A stretch of 64,000 nucleotides of DNA from Clostridium saccharoperbutylacetonicum N1-4(HMT) (GCF_000340885.1 NC_020291.1:6015501-6079500), one strand, 5' to 3'; positions 8,863 through 17,833 are shown, counted from the first letter of the stretch. Numbers and translations are program-made. The notes: generated by a model from the letters alone, not told the origin.

Positions 8863-10035
8863 ATGATTCAGAATGAAAAAAGTTTAGATGGATTGAGAGG
8901 ACTAGCAGCTTTTATTGTTATAATTCATCATTATTTAGTTGGTTTTTATCCTTCAACATATACCGGAAATATCAACAGCATTAGAACCAGTAGTGGCTTT
9001 GATGCACTTATTTCAAGAACACCATTCAATTTATTTTTTAATGGAAATGCTTCAGTATGCATGTTTTTTATTTTAAGTGGATATGTTCTTAGTTGCAAGT
9101 TTTTCAAATATAAAGAAAAAAATATAGTGATTTCAAGTGCAATCAGGAGATATTTAAGATTAATGATACCTGTATTATCTTCAATAGTGTTGGTATTTAT
9201 ACTTATGAAATTCAAGTTATTTTATAATATTCAAGCGTCTACTATAACTGGCTCAGATTGGTGGTTAGGAAGTTTCTATAATTTTGAACCTAATACATTT
9301 GAAATGCTTAAACAAGGATTATATAGAGTGTTCTTTTTTAGTGAAACATCCTATAATGCAGTGCTTTGGACTATGCACTATGAGTTATTTGGTTCCTTTA
9401 TTGTTTTTGGATTTCTTTTTATTTTTGGAAAAATAAAAACCAGAGTAATCACATACATAGTTATAATATTTTTATTATTCAATACTTATTATTTAGCGTT
9501 TATTTTAGGAATGTTTTTAAGTGATATACATAGTGTTAATTGCAAATTAATAAATAAAATAAACTTTAGATTTCCGAAGATATTTTTTCTAATTACGGGA
9601 CTATACTTATGCTCATATCCTTCTGGAGTAGATGTAACTGGAAGCATATATAATTATATAAAAATATCAAAATTTAATGATGTCGTAATGTTATATCATA
9701 TAATAGGTTCTTTCTTTATTATGATCACACTTTTAAATTCATATAAATTAAAAAACTTTTTCTCAAATAAAATATTTTTATTTTTAGGAAAAATATCATT
9801 TTCAATGTATTTAATACATCTTATAGTATTATGTTCATTTTCTAGTTTCATTTTTTTAAATCTTATTAATTATTTTAGATATTACCAAACCTTTTTTATT
9901 ATGTTGATATTATCCATACCATTAATAATACTAATATCACATTGTTTTTATAAATATATTGATTCAAATTCAATAAAATTATCTAAAATATTATATAAGA
10001 AATATTTAGAACATAATACAAAAAACTTTTTCTAA
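8863..10035 (+). CDS. Acyltransferase family 3 (OafA/YrhL-type) membrane protein
   Basis: 390 residues, ATG at 8863 with GGGAGGAAAAATT upstream. It opens with the family signature KSLDGLRGLAAFIVIIHHY, including the catalytic-type His pair region, and has about ten membrane segments. Family members transfer acetyl or other acyl groups from cytoplasmic donors to exported polysaccharide or cell-wall sugars. It is the only plus-strand gene on the left side and ends in its own terminator, so it is a single-gene unit. Its nearness to the glycan locus suggests O-acetylation of that polymer, but nothing in the sequence proves the acceptor. Confidence 0.88.
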   Translation: MIQNEKSLDGLRGLAAFIVIIHHYLVGFYPSTYTGNINSIRTSSGFDALISRTPFNLFFNGNASVCMFFILSGYVLSCKFFKYKEKNIVISSAIRRYLRLMIPVLSSIVLVFILMKFKLFYNIQASTITGSDWWLGSFYNFEPNTFEMLKQGLYRVFFFSETSYNAVLWTMHYELFGSFIVFGFLFIFGKIKTRVITYIVIIFLLFNTYYLAFILGMFLSDIHSVNCKLINKINFRFPKIFFLITGLYLCSYPSGVDVTGSIYNYIKISKFNDVVMLYHIIGSFFIMITLLNSYKLKNFFSNKIFLFLGKISFSMYLIHLIVLCSFSSFIFLNLINYFRYYQTFFIMLILSIPLIILISHCFYKYIDSNSIKLSKILYKKYLEHNTKNFF

Positions 10036-10056
10036 TAATTTGCATATTATAGACAA

Positions 10057-10082
10057 AAGCATTTTATTATAATAAAATGCTT
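10057..10082 (+). terminator. Palindromic terminator after the acyltransferase gene
   Basis: AAGCATTTTATTA (10057-10069) is directly followed by its exact reverse complement (10070-10082), 22 bases past the stop codon. The hairpin is AT-rich with no long T-run, so its efficiency is uncertain. Confidence 0.55.
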
Positions 10083-10184
10083 CATTCGATAACTTTTAAT
10101 TTTTCAATTTAAATTACATTGTGTGATAAAAATGATGCACGAAAATATGTGACTAATAGATTTCTAATTGAATTTAATAGTGTA

Positions 10185-10375
10185 ATTGATTTAATTAGAA
10201 AAATTGATAAAGCTATAGATTTTAATTTTATTTACAGATTTATACTCTGAACTTGACGAACTAAACATTTATGCGCCAGTACTAATTAACTCTATTATGA
10301 TTCAGTAGCTATTCAGAATTCCATCAATAATGCAAAAAATATGAGAAATTGAATTAAACATTCAAGATCAACTTC
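10185..10375 (+). pseudogene. Remnant of an IS1182-family transposase N-terminus
   Basis: The plus strand reads DLIRKIDKAIDFNFIY, then after a frame change DLYSELDELNIYAPVLINS, then IMIQ and, past stop codons, EIELNIQD. IS1182-type transposases carry this same series near their start (RKIDKAIDFSFIY, DLYSE, GRPSIDPVVLFK, FGIRSMRQTIKEIEVN). Stops and a frameshift break the frame, and nothing downstream continues the transposase, so it is a short dead fragment. Terminal inverted repeats were not found. Confidence 0.7.
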
Positions 10376-10416
10376 GTGTAAAGACTACCAAATAATTATT
10401 TAAATATAAAATTATA

Positions 10417-10455
10417 CCCAACATAGAATTTAAACTTTTATGTTGGGCTTATTTT
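10417..10455 (-). terminator. Terminator at the 3' end of the glycan locus
   Basis: CCCAACATA (10417-10425) pairs perfectly with TATGTTGGG (10439-10447). It lies about 70 bases past the stop of the last minus-strand glycosyltransferase, and reads into TATAATTTTA on that strand; the plus side reads CTTATTTT. It may act in both directions. Confidence 0.7.
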
Positions 10456-10515
10456 ATAACTTAAATTACGCTACCGCTACACATCAATCCTTTGACTGTT
10501 GACACTTAAATTTAT

Positions 10516-11469
10516 TCATTCTTGTTGTTGTTTTTCATCAAAATTAATTCTTTGTGCTTCAATTACTAAAGGTCTTTTCATAATTCTAGTATTCATACTC
10601 ATAATATATTCCCCAACTAATCCAATGAAGAAAAGTTGTATTGATCCAAAGAAAAATACTCCAATAAGTATTGGAGCCACGCCTAACGGAAAATCATTCC
10701 AATAAATTATTTTTAATATTAAATATATTACAGAAATTATTATACTTAATGCAGATAATACAAATCCTGCAATTGTAGCAAGTCTAAGGCCTATCTTAGT
10801 GTATGATGTAAAACTAAGCATGGCAGCATCATATAATTTGTAAAAATTATTACTAGTTTTACCAGATCTTCGTTTTTCTTGTTCATATGCAATATCTTTT
10901 CTTTCAAAACCCAATTCAGCAACAATTCCTCTTAAAAATGGTGAAGGATCTCCAAGATTTCTTAAGACATCAATAAAGCTTTTATCATATAATCCAAATC
11001 CTGTAAAATGTTCTATCTGTTCAACACTTGACATTTTTTTTATCATTGTGTAATAACATGATCTCAAAAAATACATAATTTTATTTTCTTTACTTTTAGT
11101 TTTTATACCACAAACTATTTTGTATCCACCTTCCCATTCTTTAATAAACTTAGGAATCATACTAATAGGATCTTGAAAATCAGCACACAATAAAATAGTG
11201 CATTCACCTGTTGTTTGACATAGCCCATAATATGGTGAATTAAACTGACCGAAATTTTTCGCATTAAATATTGCCTTTATGTTTTTGTTTTTTTGACATA
11301 AATTAAGTAATGATTCTCTTGTTTTATCCTTAGAATAATTATCTATAAATATAATTTCATATTCGTAGTTTTCTAATTTATTTTTAAATAAATTAATGAT
11401 TTCCTGACTTAAAGGAATTACATTTTCCTCTTCATTATATGTAGGAATTAATATACTTATTTTTTTCAT
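10516..11469 (-). CDS. GT2 glycosyltransferase with C-terminal membrane anchor (GtrB/ArnC-like)
   Basis: 317 residues, ATG at 11469 after AGGGGATAGTTAA, 11 bases downstream of the reductase gene. The N-terminal GT-A fold shows ISILIPTYNEEENV, FIDNYSKDKT, and LLCADFQDP as the DXD-type metal site, with FTGFGLYDKS and QEKRRSGKTS further on. Two membrane helices follow after residue ~230. This is the architecture of polyprenyl-phosphate sugar transferases such as GtrB and ArnC, which load one sugar onto undecaprenyl phosphate at the cytoplasmic face. As the terminal gene of the CDP-branched-sugar block, it is a good candidate to load that sugar onto the carrier for flipping; the donor is inferred from position only. 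Confidence 0.85.
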   Translation of the reverse strand: MKKISILIPTYNEEENVIPLSQEIINLFKNKLENYEYEIIFIDNYSKDKTRESLLNLCQKNKNIKAIFNAKNFGQFNSPYYGLCQTTGECTILLCADFQDPISMIPKFIKEWEGGYKIVCGIKTKSKENKIMYFLRSCYYTMIKKMSSVEQIEHFTGFGLYDKSFIDVLRNLGDPSPFLRGIVAELGFERKDIAYEQEKRRSGKTSNNFYKLYDAAMLSFTSYTKIGLRLATIAGFVLSALSIIISVIYLILKIIYWNDFPLGVAPILIGVFFFGSIQLFFIGLVGEYIMSMNTRIMKRPLVIEAQRINFDEKQQQE

Positions 11470-11480
11470 TTAACTATCCC

Positions 11481-12392
11481 CTAACCAATAGATTCTAATA
11501 ACATTTTGATCCCTTCTTCAAAATTAATCTCACACGACCATCCTAAATTTTGTTTTAATTTATCTACAACTGGCTCAAAGCTTATAAAACCTTCGCTATT
11601 ATAAGATATTGCACCAAATTTCAGTTCACTTTTAGATTTACTGATTCTTTTCATATCTTTTATAAAGTCTTTAAGCTTCCTGCTATCACCACTTGCAATA
11701 TTATATATACCCTCCACACAAGATTTATTAGCAAGCAAATACATTGCTCTTGCTAAATCTTCTACATGTATAAAGTCCCAACTTTGTATACACTTAGTTA
11801 ATTCTATACTTTCATCTCTTTTCATCTTATCTAAAACTGACATAACTAATGTTCCTTGATAATCATAAATACCATATACGCTAAATATTCTTGTCCAAAT
11901 AAATTTTATATTGTTTTCGTTAGCAATTTTTTTAAGTGCTCGATAAGTTTTTAATTTAGCTTTACCATATTCAGTAACTGGTCTAGCAGGATAGTTTTCA
12001 TCAATCTTTCCAATACATTTACCATATTCAGCTTGAGATCCAGCTCCAATAAATGTATTGCATCCTAATTTTTTAGCAATTTTTAAGGCATTTATTGCAC
12101 AAATGTAATTTTTATTTTGTAAAATAGCATTATCACGATATGGTACCCTTACACCATCCCATGCCAAATGATAAAATATATCTATTTTTATTGTTTCAAT
12201 TTTTTCTGTAAGTCTTCCAATATTTTCTATATCAATTTCTACAACTGTTAAAAGATTGCTTTTTGGTAATCTATCTAAATTTTTTGAATTAGGTCTAACT
12301 ACAGCTATCACAATCCAGTTATTTTTAATATATTCCTTAATTATATGTATTCCTATAAAACTTGTAGCACCAGTTACCACCACATTTTTCAT
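11481..12392 (-). CDS. NAD(P)-dependent SDR reductase, YerF/abequose-synthase-like
   Basis: 303 residues, ATG at 12392 with AGAGG about 12 bases upstream. Extended short-chain dehydrogenase: the dinucleotide loop is GATSFIG (the usual middle glycine is serine), AGSQAEYG precedes the catalytic Y-x-x-x-K in TEYGKAKL, and SWDFIHVEDLARA is typical of sugar-nucleotide reductases of the RfbJ/RfbS kind. It follows the thiamine-diphosphate enzyme, the gene order found for yerE-yerF in Yersinia, where YerF reduces the two-carbon branch after YerE adds it. I infer that role here. Plain reduction of CDP-3,6-dideoxy-4-ketohexose to paratose or abequose is the main alternative. Confidence 0.75.
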   Translation of the reverse strand: MKNVVVTGATSFIGIHIIKEYIKNNWIVIAVVRPNSKNLDRLPKSNLLTVVEIDIENIGRLTEKIETIKIDIFYHLAWDGVRVPYRDNAILQNKNYICAINALKIAKKLGCNTFIGAGSQAEYGKCIGKIDENYPARPVTEYGKAKLKTYRALKKIANENNIKFIWTRIFSVYGIYDYQGTLVMSVLDKMKRDESIELTKCIQSWDFIHVEDLARAMYLLANKSCVEGIYNIASGDSRKLKDFIKDMKRISKSKSELKFGAISYNSEGFISFEPVVDKLKQNLGWSCEINFEEGIKMLLESIG

Positions 12393-12423
12393 AATTAATT
12401 ATACCTCTTTCTATTTCTCCAAG

Positions 12424-12472
12424 TTAAGAACATTAGAACTAATATTATTAATATTAGTTCTAATGTTCTTAA
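12424..12472. repeat. Perfect 49-nt palindrome between the TPP-enzyme and reductase genes
   Basis: Arms of 24 bases (12424-12447 and 12449-12472) are exact reverse complements around one central base. The TAA stop of the upstream gene (12469-12471) lies inside the right arm. The transcript would form a very stable hairpin before the reductase ribosome site; no T-run follows on the minus strand, so it is more likely a processing or stability element, or a partial attenuator, than a simple terminator. Confidence 0.75.
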
Positions 12473-14199
12473 ATATTACAAATTTTGATTAATCTATTAA
12501 ACAAATCTCTATCTAATAATGGATCTTGATCATGAATAGGTTTTCCCATAGCAAGCTTGGGAGACACATAAGTAGTATCAGTTAAACTTAACTCTATAAA
12601 ACAAGGTTTATCATCTATTAATATATCTTCACATTCTGATATTTGCTTTACAGACTTTATATTTATATATCTTAATCCATAAGCATTGGAAATTTTATCA
12701 AAGTCAGGAATTGTATACCCACCATCTTTTTTAGTTTGAACAAAATTAGATTCAAAATACATTTCTTGAAAATGACGAATCATTCCTAATGATTTGTTAT
12801 TAAGTAATATAATCTTGACCGGAATCTTTTCTCTAACTATAAATTGAAGTTCTTGGATATTCATTTGTAATCCACCATCTCCATTAAAACAAATCACATT
12901 TTTTCTACTACCATAATATGCACCTATGGCAGATGGTAGTGAATATCCCATTGCACCATGTCCCCCTGAAAAAAGCATCTTTTGATTGCTCCTTATATTA
13001 AAAGATTGTGCAACCCATACCTGATTTTGTCCAACATCTGTTGTTATAATCGAATCCTCCGGAACCTTATAAGAAAGTTCTTCTATAATATCAGTTTCAT
13101 ATTGTGAATCTATTCCTTTGAGTTCTTCTCTTATTTCCTTGCATACATTTAACCATTTTTCATATCTATCTTTCAATTCAAATTTTTCTGTATTTAATAT
13201 TGGAAATATTTTTTTCAAATCTACAACAAAGTCTATTTCATCTGCTTTAATTTTATTTGTAAGTTCTCCACTATCAATATCTAATCTTATAATTTTTGCA
13301 TTTTCTCCAAACATCTTCAAATTACTTCCAGTTTGTCTACAATCAATTCTAGATCCAATACTTATAATTAAATCACTATTAGATATAATAAAATTTGCAC
13401 ATCTATCCCCATAAGCACCAACAAATCCAAAACCATTTTCAACATTATTAGGTAACACATCTCTTCCAATCATACTTGTGACAACAGGAATACCTATTAA
13501 ATTGACAAAATCTCTAAAATCATTTCTAACATTTGCAATATTAATTCCATTTCCCGCCAAAATAACTGGTCTTCTAGAAAAATTTATCATTTGCAACATA
13601 GTATTCGTCATATAATTATAATAATCACTAATTTCCTTAGGATTTTGTGCTTCATAATGTTTTAAATCGTCAGGAATAATATCTGCTCTTAAAATATTCA
13701 TAGGAATATCTATAAGTACTGGCCCTGGCCTCCCACTTATACATATATCAAATGCTTTCTCAAATTCATACTTAACATTATTCTCATCATCAATTTTCAC
13801 TGCATATTTAGTAATTGATTTTACAATACTTATAATATCCGTTTCTTGAAATCCTTTTTGTCTAACATGTAACTCTCCTTTTGATTCATAAGTATTCACC
13901 TGACCAGTAATAAATATACATGGTATAGAATCAAAGTAGGCATTCGCTATTCCTGTAATAAGATTTGTAGCCCCTGGCCCACTTGTAGCATATGCAACAC
14001 CAGGTTTATTTGATGCCTGAGCATATCCACATGCACAAAATGCAGATGCTTGTTCATGATAATTTACGTGTGCCGATATAAAATCTTTGTACTTATCAAA
14101 AGACTCCATAAGATGTGTTACCATTCCTCCTGGATATCCAAATACATCTGTAACTCCTTTTTCAATCAAAAAAGTTACAATATAATCACTTAGTTTCAT
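12469..14199 (-). CDS. Thiamine-diphosphate-dependent enzyme, YerE-like (acetolactate synthase fold)
   Basis: 576 residues, ATG at 14199 with TTGGAGGAATTAAAAT upstream. Full acetolactate-synthase-type architecture: N-terminal PYR domain with catalytic Glu in NYHEQASAFCACGYAQAS, central domain, and C-terminal PP domain with the Mg-ThDP motif GDGGLQMNIQEL...LLNN. A housekeeping IlvB is unlikely because no ilvN or branched-chain amino acid gene is nearby and the gene lies immediately after rfbF-rfbG-rfbH and gtrA. In Yersinia pseudotuberculosis, YerE is exactly such an enzyme: it decarboxylates pyruvate and attaches the two-carbon unit to C4 of CDP-3,6-dideoxy-4-keto-D-glucose. The gene set here predicts the same step. 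Substrate is inferred, family is certain. Confidence 0.88.
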   Translation of the reverse strand: MKLSDYIVTFLIEKGVTDVFGYPGGMVTHLMESFDKYKDFISAHVNYHEQASAFCACGYAQASNKPGVAYATSGPGATNLITGIANAYFDSIPCIFITGQVNTYESKGELHVRQKGFQETDIISIVKSITKYAVKIDDENNVKYEFEKAFDICISGRPGPVLIDIPMNILRADIIPDDLKHYEAQNPKEISDYYNYMTNTMLQMINFSRRPVILAGNGINIANVRNDFRDFVNLIGIPVVTSMIGRDVLPNNVENGFGFVGAYGDRCANFIISNSDLIISIGSRIDCRQTGSNLKMFGENAKIIRLDIDSGELTNKIKADEIDFVVDLKKIFPILNTEKFELKDRYEKWLNVCKEIREELKGIDSQYETDIIEELSYKVPEDSIITTDVGQNQVWVAQSFNIRSNQKMLFSGGHGAMGYSLPSAIGAYYGSRKNVICFNGDGGLQMNIQELQFIVREKIPVKIILLNNKSLGMIRHFQEMYFESNFVQTKKDGGYTIPDFDKISNAYGLRYINIKSVKQISECEDILIDDKPCFIELSLTDTTYVSPKLAMGKPIHDQDPLLDRDLFNRLIKICNI

Positions 14200-14218
14200 A
14201 TTTTAATTCCTCCAATAC

Positions 14219-14635
14219 TTACTTAAATGCCCAAAACTTATTTAATATAAAATTTAAAGGTATAGTAATAATTAAATTTAATATTGGTGCAATAATATTA
14301 GAAAGATTTAAATGGTCAACCATAACTACTAGTAAAATTGTACTAAATACAAATGTTGTACCATATGAAACAAAAGTTTTTATCATGGGTTTCAAATTAC
14401 CTTTATTACTCTTTTTAAATACATACCTATTATTCCAATAGTAAGCATTTAATACACTTACAATAAATCCAATTGTATTTGCAACAATATAATTAACTTT
14501 AAAATATATTAACACATAATATATTAAAAGGGAAATAAGAGTATTCGATGCCCCTACTATTCCAAATTTAATAAATTGAATTATTATCTTCCAAAAACCT
14601 TGTGTTCTAAAACTTTCAATTGAAAATAACTTCAT
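14219..14635 (-). CDS. GtrA-family membrane protein
   Basis: 138 residues with four predicted membrane helices. It contains FIKFGIVGASNTLISLLIYYV and IGFIVSVLNAYYWNNRYVFK, the GtrA signature. GtrA proteins are thought to help flip undecaprenyl-phosphate-linked sugars across the membrane and usually pair with a GtrB-type GT2. The start ATG overlaps the rfbH stop by one base (TAATG), implying translational coupling. The GT2 genes at 10516 and 17834 are the likely partners. Confidence 0.9.
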   Translation of the reverse strand: MKLFSIESFRTQGFWKIIIQFIKFGIVGASNTLISLLIYYVLIYFKVNYIVANTIGFIVSVLNAYYWNNRYVFKKSNKGNLKPMIKTFVSYGTTFVFSTILLVVMVDHLNLSNIIAPILNLIITIPLNFILNKFWAFK

Positions 14636-15969
14636 TATTTCACAGCCTCTTTAATTGTTTTAGCCATATAATCAATCATTTCATCTGTCATTCCTGGGTA
14701 AACTCCAACCCAAAAAGTATCATTCATGACTCTATCAGTATTTTTCAAATCCCCAACAACACGGTATCCTGTTCCCTCAGTTCTCATCTCATCAAAACAC
14801 GGATGTTTAATAAGGTTTCCTGCAAATAGCATTCTTGTTTGAACTCCATGCTCTTCAACATATTTAACAACCTTATTTCTATCTACACCTTCTTTACATG
14901 TTATAAGAAAACCAAACCAGCTTGGATCAGAATTTTCACACGGAACAGGTAATATTAGTTTATCTTCAACTTCTAATAAACTTTCCTTTAATCTATAAAA
15001 ATTATGTTTTCTTCTTTCAACAAATGAAGGAAATTTTTTAAGTTGAGCACATCCTATAGCAGCTTGCATATCTGTAGCTTTTAAGTTGTAGCCAAAATGT
15101 GAATATACATATTTATGATCATATCCGACAGGTAATTCACCATATTGTTTATCAAAACGATGTTTACATAAATTATCCATACCAGAAGGACATACACAAT
15201 CTCTTCCCCAATCTCTAAATGAACGGATTATTTTATTAAGTAATGCATCATTTGTATATACTGCACCCCCTTCACCCATTGTCATATGATGTGGTGGATA
15301 AAAACTTGAAGTTCCAATATCTCCAATAGTACCTGTAAACTTTTCTTCTCCATCAATAGTATATTTTGACCCTAATGCATCGCAATTATCTTCTATAAGC
15401 CATAAATCATTCTTATCACAAAATTCTTTAACAGCTTTTAAATCAAAGGGATTTCCCAATGTATGTGCAATCATAACTGCTTTAGTTTTTTCTGACAAAG
15501 CCTTTTCAAGCATTGTTACATCAATATTATATTGTGGAATTGCAACATCAACAAAAACAGGAACTGCACCAAATTGAATCATAGGAGTAACAGTAGTTGG
15601 AAATCCTGCTGCAACAGTAATAACTTCATCTCCACGTTTAACTGCCCTTTCTCCAAGTAATGGCGATGTTAATGCCATAAATGCGTTCAAGTTAGCACTT
15701 GAACCAGAATTAACTAGACTACAGTATTTAACATTTAAATATTTAGCAAATTCACTTTCAAATTCATCTGTATATCTTCCTGATGTAAGCCAGAATTCAA
15801 GAGAACTATCTACAAGATTAACCATTTCTGCATTGTCATAAACCCTTGATGCATAGGGAATTCTTTGTCCATATACATAAGCATCTTTTTTATGATATTT
15901 ATCACAATATTGACTAACAAGTTTTAAAATTTCTTCTTTATCTTTTTCTTGATTTAATTTACCAGCCAT
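14635..15969 (-). CDS. rfbH: CDP-4-dehydro-6-deoxyglucose 3-dehydratase (E1, RfbH/DdhC)
   Basis: 444 residues, ATG at 15969 with AAAGGAGAATAAGA upstream. The aminotransferase-fold protein lacks the usual PLP lysine: the site reads SFYPPHHMTMGEGGAV, with the His that marks the PMP-dependent 3-dehydratase. Cysteines in IEDNCDALG and DCVCPSGMDNLC match the spacing of the [2Fe-2S] ligands of E1. It removes the C3 hydroxyl of CDP-4-keto-6-deoxyglucose together with an iron-sulfur flavin reductase (E3, DdhD/AscD). No E3 gene is present in this window, so reduction must be served from elsewhere. It lies between rfbG and gtrA in one tight operon. Confidence 0.95.
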   Translation of the reverse strand: MAGKLNQEKDKEEILKLVSQYCDKYHKKDAYVYGQRIPYASRVYDNAEMVNLVDSSLEFWLTSGRYTDEFESEFAKYLNVKYCSLVNSGSSANLNAFMALTSPLLGERAVKRGDEVITVAAGFPTTVTPMIQFGAVPVFVDVAIPQYNIDVTMLEKALSEKTKAVMIAHTLGNPFDLKAVKEFCDKNDLWLIEDNCDALGSKYTIDGEEKFTGTIGDIGTSSFYPPHHMTMGEGGAVYTNDALLNKIIRSFRDWGRDCVCPSGMDNLCKHRFDKQYGELPVGYDHKYVYSHFGYNLKATDMQAAIGCAQLKKFPSFVERRKHNFYRLKESLLEVEDKLILPVPCENSDPSWFGFLITCKEGVDRNKVVKYVEEHGVQTRMLFAGNLIKHPCFDEMRTEGTGYRVVGDLKNTDRVMNDTFWVGVYPGMTDEMIDYMAKTIKEAVK

Positions 15970-15971
15970 TC

Positions 15972-17030
15972 TTATTCTCCTTTGAAAAATTCTATAATTT
16001 GTTTATTCATGCATTCATTAATATCCTTCTGTTCAAAATAACATTTTGCCCATTCAACTGTTTTTTCAATTGCAGTATCTATATTCCATCTAGGTTTCCA
16101 TCCAAATACGGATTTAATTTTAGAACAATCTAATTTTAAAAAATTAGCTTCATGAGGTCCTCCCATAAATTTATCTTCCCAATCCATATTTTGCCCCCAT
16201 TTTTTGCAAAAAACATCTACTAAAATACCTGTTGTTATGCAATCTAATTCGTCTGGTCCAACGTTATAATAATCAGCATATTTTATGTCCTCATATTGCT
16301 TTTGAGCAATCATAAGATATGCACTTAACGGTTCAAGAACATGTTGATATGGTCTGGTTGAATGCGGATTTCTTACTAGTATAGTTTCCTTCTTTTCAGC
16401 TGCTCTTATACAATCTGGAACAATTCTATCTTGAGCAAAATCTCCTCCACCTATTACATTACCTGCTCTTGCTGTAGAAATAGCCACTTGTCCATCAGCA
16501 AAAAATGAATTCTTATAACTATGGGTAACAAGTTCTGAACAAGACTTACTATTTGAGTAAGGATCAAAACCATCTAATGGTTCATTTTCACGATATCCCC
16601 ATTCCCATTCGTTATTTTTATAAACTTTATCTGTTGTTACATTTAAAAATGATTTTACGCATGAATTCTGTCTAACACACTCAAGTATATTAACAGTTCC
16701 CATTACATTTGTTTCATATGTATATACTGGATCTTTATAGCTATCACGTACAATAGGTTGTGCTGCAAGATGAAAAACTATTTCTGGTTTATTTTCATTA
16801 AAAACTTTCATTAGTTTATCTAAATCTCTTATATCACCTATTGTTGAATTTATTTCTTTTCCAACACATGAAATTTCAAATAAATTAGGATTAGTAGGTG
16901 GTATCAATGAATATCCTGTAACTACTGCTCCAGCTTGCACAAGGATCTTACAAAGCCAAGATCCTTTAAATCCAGTATGACCTGTAACCAAAACCTTTTT
17001 CCCTTTATAAAAATTCAAATCAACTACCAT
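15972..17030 (-). CDS. rfbG: CDP-glucose 4,6-dehydratase
   Basis: Extended SDR of about 352 residues. GHTGFKGSWL is the NAD loop, YxxxK lies in PYSNSKSC, and TTDKVYKNNEWEWGYRE is characteristic of CDP-glucose dehydratases. I start it at the ATG at 17030 because family members begin with a short MxxxNFYxGKKVLVTGHTGFKG; this gives a 7-base overlap with rfbF (ATGGTAG). An upstream in-frame ATG at 17060 with weak AAGAG is an alternative. It converts CDP-glucose to CDP-4-keto-6-deoxyglucose for RfbH, three bases away. Confidence 0.95.
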   Translation of the reverse strand: MVVDLNFYKGKKVLVTGHTGFKGSWLCKILVQAGAVVTGYSLIPPTNPNLFEISCVGKEINSTIGDIRDLDKLMKVFNENKPEIVFHLAAQPIVRDSYKDPVYTYETNVMGTVNILECVRQNSCVKSFLNVTTDKVYKNNEWEWGYRENEPLDGFDPYSNSKSCSELVTHSYKNSFFADGQVAISTARAGNVIGGGDFAQDRIVPDCIRAAEKKETILVRNPHSTRPYQHVLEPLSAYLMIAQKQYEDIKYADYYNVGPDELDCITTGILVDVFCKKWGQNMDWEDKFMGGPHEANFLKLDCSKIKSVFGWKPRWNIDTAIEKTVEWAKCYFEQKDINECMNKQIIEFFKGE

Positions 17031-17797
17031 CTTTTCCAAGGTGCTTCCCCACTTTCCCATAACTCTTCAAGTTGATGTTTATCTCTTTGAGTGTCCATGC
17101 ATTTCCAGAATCCTTCATGCTTATAAGCCATAAGTTCTCCCATTTTTGCAACAACTTCCAATGGAGTTTTTTCAAATACTGTACTATCGCCTTCAATGTA
17201 TTCAAAAATTTCAGGATTAAGCACCATAAATCCTCCATTAATCATATTTCCGTCATCATCGCTTTTTTCTCTAAAAGAATTAATTCCATTCTCTTCATCA
17301 ATATCAAGAACACCAAATCTTTGACCAACATTAATTGCTGTCATAGTTGCTATCTTTCCATGGGATTCATGGAACTTAACAAGTTCTGTAATATTAACAT
17401 CGCTAACCCCATCTCCATAGGTAAGCATAAATGGCTCATTACCAATGTATTTTTGTATTCTCTTTATTCGTCCACCAGTCATAGTATTCAGACCTGTATC
17501 AACTAAAGTTACCTTCCATGGTTCTGAAAAATTATTATGTACAATCATCTTATTATTTTCACTAAAGTCAAATGTTACATCACTTCTATGTAAATAATAA
17601 TCTGCGAAATATTCTTTAATCATATGAGCCTTGTATCCACAACAAATCACAAAATCAGTATATCCATAATATGAATATGTCTTCATAATATGCCACAAAA
17701 TTGGCATTCCTCCAATTTCAATCATTGGCTTTGGCCTTAAGTGACTTTCTTCACTAATTCTTGTTCCAAATCCGCCTGCAAGTAATACTACTTTCAT
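17024..17797 (-). CDS. rfbF: Glucose-1-phosphate cytidylyltransferase
   Basis: 257 residues from the ATG at 17797, chosen because GAGGGGAG lies eight bases upstream and the protein then opens MKVVLLAGGFGTR, as in the family. SEESHLRPKPMIEIGG and MLTYGDGVSDV complete the nucleotidyltransferase signature. It makes CDP-glucose, the first committed step of CDP-3,6-dideoxyhexose synthesis. The gene is followed by rfbG with a short overlap. An in-frame ATG 21 bases upstream lacks a well-placed ribosome site. Confidence 0.95.
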   Translation of the reverse strand: MKVVLLAGGFGTRISEESHLRPKPMIEIGGMPILWHIMKTYSYYGYTDFVICCGYKAHMIKEYFADYYLHRSDVTFDFSENNKMIVHNNFSEPWKVTLVDTGLNTMTGGRIKRIQKYIGNEPFMLTYGDGVSDVNITELVKFHESHGKIATMTAINVGQRFGVLDIDEENGINSFREKSDDDGNMINGGFMVLNPEIFEYIEGDSTVFEKTPLEVVAKMGELMAYKHEGFWKCMDTQRDKHQLEELWESGEAPWKRW

Positions 17798-17833
17798 AGT
17801 TATAACTCCCCTCATCAAAATCTTTAATAATAT

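Noticed and set aside
12469..14199. Housekeeping acetolactate synthase (ilvB)
   Set aside because: No ilvN, ilvC or ilvD nearby, and the gene is embedded directly after rfbFGH and gtrA, where a YerE role fits better.
17020..17238. Separate 72-residue gene overlapping rfbF on the same strand
   Set aside because: It is another frame of the well-supported rfbF coding sequence and has no ribosome site.
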